Shown here one piece after another: positions 14,520 through 20,519 of a stretch of DNA of 26,121 bases (positions within the stretch are counted from its first letter, which is position 1; each line of letters begins with the position of its first letter). The notes below the pieces were generated by a model. It was not told the origin of the DNA. It saw only the letters and a list, made by a program, of their open reading frames with translations, and searched no databases. The DNA lies in the NCBI GenBank assembly GCA_046724395.1, contig JBKOWM010000042.1:1-26121 (forward strand), in the 5' to 3' direction. Source of the stretch: DATAEU01 sp046724395. GTDB lineage: Bacteria > Actinomycetota > UBA4738 > HRBIN12. The position numbers and the translations under genes are program-made.

Positions 14520-15296
14520 ATGGCAGCATCCAACCCGATGCTGTCCGAGGACGCACTGCGGCGTGCGCTCGAACGGATCGGTGTGGACGCGCCGGTCCGA
14601 TTCGACGAGGTTACTCCGTCCACCCAGGACACAGCCCGGAAGCTGGCCTCGGAAGGATCCCCGGAATGGACGCTCGTCGCCGCCGGGCACCAGACGCATG
14701 GTCGCGGCCGCCTCGGGCGTTCGTGGGAGGATCGGCCGGGACGAGCGCTCCTGTTCTCGCTCGTGCTTCGACCGGACCTAGCCGTCGACCGGGGCGGTCT
14801 CCTGACCCTGCTTGCGGGATGGGCGATGGCGACCGCGTGCCGTGAGCTGGGGCGCGCGGTCGGCTGCAAGTGGCCGAACGACCTGGTCGAGGACGAGCGG
14901 AAGGTCGGCGGAATCCTCGGCGAGGCCGACGTCGATGGCGACCGATTCGCCAACGTTGTCCTCGGCGTGGGTGTCAACGTCGGTGCGGCGCCCGTCGACG
15001 TGGTCGGTGCCGGCGCCCTCGCCGGGATCGACGAGGCGTCCCTGCTCCAGGCCTTCTTTCGGCACTTCGCCGCGCGGTACGAGCCCGCGCACCCGGCGTT
15101 CGCAGGAGCCGTGCTCGAGGGGTATCGCGGCGTCTCGGTCACGATCGGGCGAGCGGTGCAGGCGATCACCGCCGACGGACACCTGGGCGCGAAGGGCGAC
15201 GCCGTGGACGTCGACGAGACGGGTGCGCTCGTCGTGCGCACCGACGAGGGTCTGAGGGTCGTCGGTTTCGGCGAGGTCGAACATCTGCGGGTGTAG
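14520..15296 (+). CDS. birA: Biotin-[acetyl-CoA-carboxylase] ligase
   Basis: This 258-residue protein activates biotin to biotinyl-AMP and attaches it to the BCCP lysine. The biotin/ATP loop is GRGRLGRSW (61-69). KWPND (117-121) and GGILGEA (130-136) complete the active site, and a small C-terminal SH3-like domain follows (about 212-258). There is no N-terminal winged helix, so it is the mono-functional class that does not repress bio genes. It is divergent from the carboxylase carrying its substrate lysine, with only 41 bases between starts, a pairing that supports both calls. The ATG at 14520 has no SD and no TAnnnT box; the in-frame ATG at 14538 is an alternative. Confidence 0.92.
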   Translation: MAASNPMLSEDALRRALERIGVDAPVRFDEVTPSTQDTARKLASEGSPEWTLVAAGHQTHGRGRLGRSWEDRPGRALLFSLVLRPDLAVDRGGLLTLLAGWAMATACRELGRAVGCKWPNDLVEDERKVGGILGEADVDGDRFANVVLGVGVNVGAAPVDVVGAGALAGIDEASLLQAFFRHFAARYEPAHPAFAGAVLEGYRGVSVTIGRAVQAITADGHLGAKGDAVDVDETGALVVRTDEGLRVVGFGEVEHLRV

Positions 15297-15299
15297 GGT
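15294..15299 (+). promoter_or_regulatory. -10 box overlapping the birA stop, leaderless start
   Basis: TAGGGT lies seven bases before the GTG at 15307. Its first three bases are the birA stop codon. There is no SD for the downstream gene, so an own leaderless transcript is possible besides read-through. Confidence 0.4.
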
Positions 15300-15306
15300 T
15301 CCGCCC

Positions 15307-15936
15307 GTGGCGTTCCCCAGACGGCTGCTCATCGAGGGCGAGGACGTCGTCGTCGAGCTGCGGCCGCACTGGATCGCTCTCGTGGGCCCCGTCGCACTCA
15401 CGACGCTCGTTCTGATCGGCGTGATCGTCGCGCTCGCCGCGGCGCCGGCCGAGGGAACGGGCCGGTCGGTGGTCGTATGGGGAGCGCTGATCGTCGGGGT
15501 GCTGCTCGTCGTGGTCTACGCCGTGCCGCGTGTGGTCTCGTGGGCCACGTCGATCTTCGTCGTCACGACGGATCGCGTCGTCCACCGGCGCGGGTTCGTC
15601 GCGAAGTCCTCCATGGAGATCCCGCTGGAGGCGATCAACGACGTTCGTTTCGAGCAGGGCGTATTCGAGCGGATGATCGGCGCCGGCAGTCTCATCATCG
15701 AGTCGGCGGGCGAGCGCGGCCGGCAGGTCTTCGCCGATATCCGCCACCCCGAGGAGGTCCAGCGCGAGATCTACGCGCAGGGCGAGACGAACAAGCAGCG
15801 CATGTACCAGGGCGGACCGCCGCGCGGCGCGCCCTCGACGGCGGGCGAGCTCGAGCGGCTCGCGGACCTGAGGGACCGCGGCGTTCTCACGCAGCAGGAG
15901 TTCGAGGCGCAGAAGCGGCGGATCCTGGGGCAGTGA
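15307..15936 (+). CDS. Membrane PH-domain protein with SHOCT tail
   Basis: This 209-residue protein has two transmembrane helices (about 22-46 and 54-74) followed by a bacterial PH (bPH2/DUF304-like) domain at about 80-158. The PH core includes TTDRVVHRRGFVAKSSMEIPL and VRFEQGVFERMIGAGSLIIES. A Gly/Pro linker leads to a SHOCT motif, ELERLADLRDRGVLTQQEFEAQKRRIL written as two adjoining helices (180-207). SHOCT motifs are short oligomerisation modules. The cellular role is unknown; a membrane-associated scaffold is the usual guess. The GTG at 15307 is ten bases after the birA stop and is supported by the TAnnnT box. It converges with the next gene, with ten bases between stops. Confidence 0.85.
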   Translation: MAFPRRLLIEGEDVVVELRPHWIALVGPVALTTLVLIGVIVALAAAPAEGTGRSVVVWGALIVGVLLVVVYAVPRVVSWATSIFVVTTDRVVHRRGFVAKSSMEIPLEAINDVRFEQGVFERMIGAGSLIIESAGERGRQVFADIRHPEEVQREIYAQGETNKQRMYQGGPPRGAPSTAGELERLADLRDRGVLTQQEFEAQKRRILGQ

Positions 15937-15946
15937 ATCCACTCGG

Positions 15947-16570
15947 CTAGCGTCGCCGGGCATACGCGCACAGAAACGGAACTGGCTCGCCGTCTTCGAG
16001 CACCTCTTCCACCTCATGGGCCTCGAGATCGAACCCCGCCGACTCGATTAGCGCGAGGTTGGTCTCGGCGTCGAAGCCGCTCCAGTACATCTGGGCGCCG
16101 AGCCAGTCTTCCTCTATCCCGCCCGGATCGTCGCGCGTGCCGAGGGTCGCGACGAACGGTGCGCCCGGGCGGAGCGACGAAGCCAGTTCGTCGAGCAGAG
16201 CGGGCTGTCGCTCTCGAGGGACGTGGATGATCGAGAACAACGCGACGGCAGCATCGAAGGACTGCGGTCGGAACAGCGGACGCGCGGCGTCACCCTGTAC
16301 GACGCGGAACGACGGATCGAGCTCGCGAGCGATGGCGAGCTGCGCGAACGAAACGTCGACGCCGATTCTCACGACGCGGCGATGCGCGAGCTCCGTGGTC
16401 CTCGTTCCCGGGCCGCATCCGAGATCGAGGAGCCGGTGACCGGCCGCGACCTCCGCGCCGAGCCGTTCCATATGCCGCGATGTGGCGGCCGGGAGGTTCC
16501 CGTGCCACGCGAGGAAGCGCGCCGCGATCGCGTCATAGCCGCGGCGGACGAGATCGGTCGGGTCGACCAC
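15947..16570 (-). CDS. SAM-dependent methyltransferase (methyltransf_11/25-like)
   Basis: This 207-residue class I methyltransferase has motif I LLDLGCGPGTRTTEL (47-61), an acidic strand end VRIGVDVS, and motif II/III stretches RVVQGDAARPLF, FDAAVALFSIIHVPR and LLDELASSLRPGAPFVATLG. The tail (about 150-207) has a beta-strand pattern with EVEEVLEDGEPVPFL. The substrate cannot be named. The GTG at 16570 is chosen because TACCAT lies six bases upstream and the protein then begins at the conserved helix DLVRRGYDAIAARF. Longer in-frame starts run into the divergent thiolase-like gene. It is divergent from the thiolase-like operon across 88 bases and may share its regulation. Confidence 0.85.
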   Translation of the reverse strand: MVDPTDLVRRGYDAIAARFLAWHGNLPAATSRHMERLGAEVAAGHRLLDLGCGPGTRTTELAHRRVVRIGVDVSFAQLAIARELDPSFRVVQGDAARPLFRPQSFDAAVALFSIIHVPRERQPALLDELASSLRPGAPFVATLGTRDDPGGIEEDWLGAQMYWSGFDAETNLALIESAGFDLEAHEVEEVLEDGEPVPFLCAYARRR

Positions 16571-16576
16571 CGAGGG

Positions 16577-16582
16577 ATGGTA
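16577..16582 (-). promoter_or_regulatory. -10 box, leaderless start of the methyltransferase
   Basis: The minus strand reads TACCAT six bases before the GTG at 16570, and there is no SD. It supports that start choice. Confidence 0.45.
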
Positions 16583-16645
16583 TGACGCCGCATCGGCGGT
16601 GGCGTCTCGAGATCTCTGCGACCAGCGGGCGTTGCCCGTCGGCGG

Positions 16646-16651
16646 TATCGT
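16646..16651 (+). promoter_or_regulatory. -10 box, leaderless start of the thiolase-like operon
   Basis: TATCGT lies seven bases before the GTG at 16659, and there is no SD. It would drive the whole operon to 20476. Confidence 0.45.
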
Positions 16652-16658
16652 CGGCGCG

Positions 16659-17825
16659 GTGGAGCGGGCGGCGATCGTCGGGATCGGACACGCGGGGTTC
16701 TCCCCGATCACACTCGGCGTCTCCTATAAGGAGCTGATGTTCGAGGCCGCGACGCGCGCCTACCACGACGCGGGGGTCGATCCGCGGACGGACGTGGATT
16801 CCTTCGTCTGCTGCTCGGAGGACTTCCTGGAAGGCACGAGCATCTTTGACGAGTACGTCCCCGATCAGCTCGGTGCCGTTCGGCGGCCCGTTCACACCGT
16901 CGCGGGAGACGGCCTGTTCGGGCTCGCGACGGCGGTGATGCTGATCGGCTCCGGTGCGGCCAGGGTCGTGGCCGTCGAGGCGCATTCGAAGGTGTCCGAC
17001 GTGCGAACCCTCGGTGCCGTCGAGGCGTTCGCGCTCGACCCTGTGTTCAATCGTCCGCTCGCCATACCGGCCGTCGCCGTCGCCGGTCTAGACATGCTGG
17101 CGTTCCTAGACCGTACCGGTCTCTCGGAGGAACACTGCGCGATGGTCGCCGCCAAGAACCGCTCGAACGCACTCGACAACCCCCGAGCCGCGTACCCCTC
17201 GACGCTCGAGGCCTCCGATCTCGAGGACTCGGCGCCGATCGCCTGGCCGCTCCGGGAGGCCGACGTCGCGGGGCGGGCGGACGGCTGCGTCGTCCTCGTG
17301 CTCGCGGCCGAGGATCGCGCCCGTGCGCTCAGCGATGCGCCGGTGTGGGTGCTCGGCGCGGGTTGGTGCTCGGGCAGCCCCACGCTCGAGAGTCGCGCCT
17401 GGGGCGATGCCGACACCACTCGCCTGGCGGCGGGTCGGGCCTACGACCAGGCCGGCATCGACGATCCCGCCGAGGAGATCGACCTCGCCGAGATCGACGA
17501 CCGATACTCCTTCAAGGAGCTGCAGCATCTGGAGGCGCTCGGTCTCGCCGAGGGCGAGGAGCTCGCCCGGCTCCTCGAGGACGGCGCGCTCGAGCCCGAC
17601 GGCGATCTCCCCGTCAACGTCTCCGGCGGCTCACTCGGCCAGGGGAACCTGTTCGAGGCGAACGGCCTGGTCCGCGTCCTCGAGTGTGTCGAGCAGCTTC
17701 GCGGCGAGGCCGGTGAACGCCAGCTCGACGACGTGTTCACGGCCGTGGCCCAGTCGTGGCGCGGCGTCCCAAGCACGTCGACGGCGGTCGCGCTCCTCGC
17801 CAACGATGAGGGCACCGGCGGGTGA
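16659..17825 (+). CDS. Thiolase-like protein 1 lacking the catalytic cysteine
   Basis: This 388-residue protein has the fold of SCP-x/archaeal-type thiolases: ERAAIVGIGHAGF at the N-terminus, the SGAARVVAVEAHSK strand, DGCVVLVLAAED, and the C-terminal VNVSGGSLGQGN and QLRGEAGERQ. The active-site loops are not those of a thiolase. The nucleophile loop CASG reads AGDG (Ala82 for Cys), the HDCF loop reads DDRYSF (280-285), and the GHP loop reads GQGNLFEANG (Asn330 for His). Claisen chemistry is therefore unlikely. A lyase or retro-aldolase like Ltp2, or a structural partner of thiolase-like protein 2, fits better. GTG 16659 gives the family N-terminus; an in-frame GTG at 16599 is possible. The stop overlaps the next start (GTGA). 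It is followed by a VOC gene and two DUF35 units. Confidence 0.85.
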   Translation: MERAAIVGIGHAGFSPITLGVSYKELMFEAATRAYHDAGVDPRTDVDSFVCCSEDFLEGTSIFDEYVPDQLGAVRRPVHTVAGDGLFGLATAVMLIGSGAARVVAVEAHSKVSDVRTLGAVEAFALDPVFNRPLAIPAVAVAGLDMLAFLDRTGLSEEHCAMVAAKNRSNALDNPRAAYPSTLEASDLEDSAPIAWPLREADVAGRADGCVVLVLAAEDRARALSDAPVWVLGAGWCSGSPTLESRAWGDADTTRLAAGRAYDQAGIDDPAEEIDLAEIDDRYSFKELQHLEALGLAEGEELARLLEDGALEPDGDLPVNVSGGSLGQGNLFEANGLVRVLECVEQLRGEAGERQLDDVFTAVAQSWRGVPSTSTAVALLANDEGTGG

Positions 17826-18220
17826 GCGGCCTGCGTGCGGTGGACCACGTCTGGTTCTGGGTCGCCGACATGGATCGCGCCGTCGACTTCTACACGCGAA
17901 CGCTCGGGCTCGAGCTGCGCATGCGGCACGGCGACGATTGGGCGGAGCTCGACGGCGGAGACGTCCGGATCGGGCTGCACGGCGGGATCGCGGCCGGCGC
18001 GTCGCCGGTTCCGGGCGGGACCGTGGTTTTCGAGGTGGACGAGCTGGATGTGACGAAGGCCGGCCTCGAGCAGCGCGGACTCTCGTTCGACGAGCACCTC
18101 GGTGAAGTGGCGGGATACGCGAGGTACGCCTCGTTCACGGATCCAGACGGCAACGCACTACAGCTCATCGAGTACCTGGGGGGCGCGAGCGGCACCCTCT
18201 CGCAACAGGGGAGGCCGTAG
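17822..18220 (+). CDS. VOC family protein in the thiolase-like operon
   Basis: This 132-residue vicinal oxygen chelate protein starts LRAVDHVWFWVADMDRAVDFY and ends SFTDPDGNALQLIEYLG. Candidate metal ligands at the usual strand positions are His9, His53, Glu71 and Glu117, so unlike the VOC protein at 3626-4048 it may bind a metal. Related families include glyoxalase I, ring-cleavage dioxygenases and methylmalonyl-CoA epimerase. The ligand pattern does not single one out. It is the second gene of the operon: GTG 17822 overlaps the previous stop by four bases and its stop is one base from the next GTG. This coupling suggests it acts on the substrate or product of the thiolase-like proteins. Confidence 0.85.
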   Translation: MSGLRAVDHVWFWVADMDRAVDFYTRTLGLELRMRHGDDWAELDGGDVRIGLHGGIAAGASPVPGGTVVFEVDELDVTKAGLEQRGLSFDEHLGEVAGYARYASFTDPDGNALQLIEYLGGASGTLSQQGRP

Positions 18221-18221
18221 C

Positions 18222-19997
18222 GTGGGGCGGCGGGTCGCAGTCGTCGGTGCCGGGATGACGAGGTTCGTCCGACGCGCGCAGGAGACGGGCAAGGAGCTCG
18301 CCTGGGAGGCCTCACGCGCGGCGCTCGACTCCTGTGAACTGTCCCTGAACGACATCGACGCGGTCTGCTTGACGAGCGCCCCGGATGCATTCGACGGCGT
18401 CCACATGAAGGGGGAGTACCTATCCGACGGGGCAGGCGCCTTCGGCAAGCCCTTCATCCGGACGTACGTGGGCGGCGGCAGCGGCGTCTTCACCGCGATC
18501 CAGGGTTGGTACACGGTCGCGAGCGGGATGTTCGACGTCGCGCTGCTCGTCGCAGAGGAGAAGATGTCCTCGACGCAGCCACACCCGCAGGGTGCGTTCC
18601 TGACGATCTTCGACAACATCCTCGAGCGCCCGCTCGGCCCGAACCTGCTGTGGATCTTCGCGCTCGAGATGAACCGGTACATGACCGTCCATGGGCTCGA
18701 CAAGCGCGACATCGCGACCGTCGCCGTCAAGAACAAGCGCAATGCCGCTGATCACCCCGCCGCGCTCCTCGGCAGGGCCGACGTAACGCTCGACGATGTC
18801 CTGAACAGCGAGACGTTGGCCTGGCCCGTGCAGCGCCTCGACGTTTCGCCGATCAGCGACGGCGCCGTCGCCGTCGTCATCGCCGCCGAGGAGGTCGCAG
18901 GCAGGATCACCGACAGGCCCGTCTGGATCGACGGCGTCGGCTGGAACCTCGACAGCACGTACTGGACCAACCGCGACCTCTATTTCCCCGACTACGTTCG
19001 CAACGCGGCCCGAATGGCCTACGAGATGGCCGGCATCAAAGAGCCGCGCAAGGAGATCCACGTCGCCGAGCCATACGACCCGTTCGACTACAAGGAACTG
19101 CACCACCTCGAAGGGCTGATGCTGTTCGACAAGGGCAAGGCGCCGGAGGCAGCAAGGGACGGCATCCTGAACCGAGACGGTGACCTCCCGAGCTGTCCCT
19201 CCGGCGGGCTGCTCGGCGTCGGCAACCCGATCGCCGCGGCAGGCCTGATGAAGATCGCCGAGCTCTTCTGGCAACTTCGCGGCGAAGCCGGCGCACGGCA
19301 GGTTCCGGGAACCCCCGAACGCGGCGTCGCCCAGGCGTGGGGCGACCTCATGCAGGTCGGCACCGTCGTCGTGATGGGTCGTGATCGGCCCTCGGCGGCG
19401 GGAGCCGCCAGGGGCTATGAAGCGAGCGAAGCGAGCGGAATGAGCGAAGCGCCCCCTGGCGGGCCCGGCGCCGAGGGCCTCCCGGTGATCCAAACGCCGC
19501 CGTACGCGGCCGGCGGCCATTCGCTGAGCGACTCCGAGTTTCGAGCCGCGACGGGGACCGTCGACTATTCCCTCGATGCTCGCTATTCGTGGGACGCGGG
19601 CGTTGCGATCTCTCGATTCCTCGACGGGCTGAAGGAGGAACGCATCCTCGGGCGGGAGTGTCGACGCTGCGGCCGCGTGCTTGTTCCGCCTCGGATGTTC
19701 TGTGAACGGTGCTTTCGACCGACCGACGCGTGGATCGACGTCCCCGACACCGGAACGGTCGAGACGTATTCGATCTGTTATGTCACGTGGGACATGCAGC
19801 CGCTCGACCCGCCGGAGATCCCGGCCGTGATACGGCTCGACAACTCGTCGAGCGGGGGCTTGTTGCACAAGCTTGCGCGGGTAGACATCGACTCCGTCGC
19901 GATCGGGATGACCGTTCGCGCCGTCTGGAAGCCGGAATCGGAGCGGGTCGGCTCGATCCTCGACATCGCGCACTTCGAGCCAACGGGGATCACCTGA
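18222..19997 (+). CDS. Thiolase-like protein 2 fused to a C-terminal DUF35 domain
   Basis: This 591-residue fusion has a thiolase-like domain (about 1-390), a low-complexity linker (about 391-425) and a DUF35 rubredoxin/OB-fold unit (about 447-591). As in protein 1, catalytic residues are missing. The CASG loop reads GGSG (Gly85 for Cys), the HDCF loop reads YDPF (Tyr285-Phe288) and the GHP loop reads GVGNP (Asn335 for His). Fold-defining stretches remain, such as DVALLVAEEKM, ISDGAVAVVIAAEE, CPSGGLLGVGNP and WQLRGEAGARQV. The DUF35 zinc ribbon is complete, with Cys480, Cys483, Cys494 and Cys497. DUF35 domains normally sit on a separate chain and bind the CoA substrate. The linker is encoded by a repeat (19405-19462). 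Start is GTG 18222, and the stop overlaps the next ATG (TGATG). Confidence 0.87.
   Translation: MGRRVAVVGAGMTRFVRRAQETGKELAWEASRAALDSCELSLNDIDAVCLTSAPDAFDGVHMKGEYLSDGAGAFGKPFIRTYVGGGSGVFTAIQGWYTVASGMFDVALLVAEEKMSSTQPHPQGAFLTIFDNILERPLGPNLLWIFALEMNRYMTVHGLDKRDIATVAVKNKRNAADHPAALLGRADVTLDDVLNSETLAWPVQRLDVSPISDGAVAVVIAAEEVAGRITDRPVWIDGVGWNLDSTYWTNRDLYFPDYVRNAARMAYEMAGIKEPRKEIHVAEPYDPFDYKELHHLEGLMLFDKGKAPEAARDGILNRDGDLPSCPSGGLLGVGNPIAAAGLMKIAELFWQLRGEAGARQVPGTPERGVAQAWGDLMQVGTVVVMGRDRPSAAGAARGYEASEASGMSEAPPGGPGAEGLPVIQTPPYAAGGHSLSDSEFRAATGTVDYSLDARYSWDAGVAISRFLDGLKEERILGRECRRCGRVLVPPRMFCERCFRPTDAWIDVPDTGTVETYSICYVTWDMQPLDPPEIPAVIRLDNSSSGGLLHKLARVDIDSVAIGMTVRAVWKPESERVGSILDIAHFEPTGIT
19405..19462. 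repeat. Inverted repeat with 9-bp tandem units inside the fusion linker
   Basis: Perfect 10-bp arms CCGCCAGGGG (19405-19414) and CCCCTGGCGG (19453-19462) flank a 38-base core. The core holds GAAGCGAGC twice in tandem (19419-19436), a degenerate copy GGAATGAGC (19437-19445) and a partial GAAGC (19446-19450). The element stays in frame and encodes an Ala/Ser/Glu/Gly linker. It resembles a small dispersed palindromic element more than ordinary coding sequence. No second copy was noticed in this window. Confidence 0.6.
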
Positions 19998-20476
19998 TGC
20001 TCGAGCGGATCACCGACCCATCGCAGGTGCGACGGTGGGACGGGGGGCTACCGGTCGCGCATCGCTACACGCCCGGCGTCGCCGGGGACGCGTTCTTCAC
20101 GGCTCTTCGCGACCGAGGTGTGATCCTTGGTTCCCGGTGCGCCGATTGCGAGTTCACCTACGTGCCGGCGCGCCTGTTCTGCGAGCGCTGTTTCGCCGAG
20201 CTCGCCGCCGACACCGAGGTCGGACCGCAGGGCGAACTGCGGTCGTTCACGATCGCGTTCGTCGGCGTCGACGACGGCTCTTTGCCAGACCCGGTCACGT
20301 ACGGGCTCGTGCGACTCGATGGCGCGGACGCGGTCCTCGTCCACCGCGTCATCGATCAGGGCGACGAACCGCTCGAGATCGGCACCCGGGTCGAGGTCGT
20401 CCTGGAGCCCGAGGGGAGACGGACGGGTTCGATCCTGGACATCCGAGGGTTCCGCGCGCTGCCCGGGTCGGACTGA
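19997..20476 (+). CDS. DUF35 zinc-ribbon OB-fold protein (acyl-CoA binding partner)
   Basis: This 159-residue protein has an N-terminal helical lead, a rubredoxin-like zinc ribbon with Cys48, Cys51, Cys62 and Cys65 (CADC, ten residues, CERC), and an OB fold from about 75 to 150 with ELRSFTIAFVGV, VTYGLVRLDG and the final GSILDIRGF. DUF35 proteins pair with SCP-x/archaeal-type thiolases, HMG-CoA synthases and Ltp2 aldolases, where they shape the CoA site. It is related to the C-terminal domain of the preceding gene (both read PxRxFCERCF), so the operon has two thiolase-like and two DUF35 units, possibly one per partner. The ATG at 19997 overlaps the upstream stop. A 43-base gap separates it from the cyclase gene. 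Confidence 0.9.
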   Translation: MLERITDPSQVRRWDGGLPVAHRYTPGVAGDAFFTALRDRGVILGSRCADCEFTYVPARLFCERCFAELAADTEVGPQGELRSFTIAFVGVDDGSLPDPVTYGLVRLDGADAVLVHRVIDQGDEPLEIGTRVEVVLEPEGRRTGSILDIRGFRALPGSD

Positions 20477-20507
20477 GGGCGTCGGAAGGCAAACGGGAAG
20501 TCGACCG

Positions 20508-20513
20508 TATGCT
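20508..20513 (+). promoter_or_regulatory. -10 box, leaderless start of the cyclase/ATPase gene
   Basis: TATGCT lies six bases before the GTG at 20520, and there is no SD. It fixes the start and suggests that the gene is transcribed apart from the thiolase-like operon. Confidence 0.5.
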
Positions 20514-20519
20514 TGGCCG

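Noticed and set aside
16659..17825. Ordinary acetyl-CoA acetyltransferase
   Set aside because: The nucleophilic Cys and the GHP histidine are both replaced, so normal thiolase catalysis is not supported.
19405..19462. Start of a CRISPR-like or transposon array
   Set aside because: Only two perfect 9-bp units are present, with no spacers, transposase or target-site duplication seen. It is better described as a small palindromic element.
18420..19973. A 517-codon minus-strand open frame across thiolase-like protein 2
   Set aside because: The composition is that of antisense to a GC-rich gene, with no domain, and the plus-strand gene is unambiguous.
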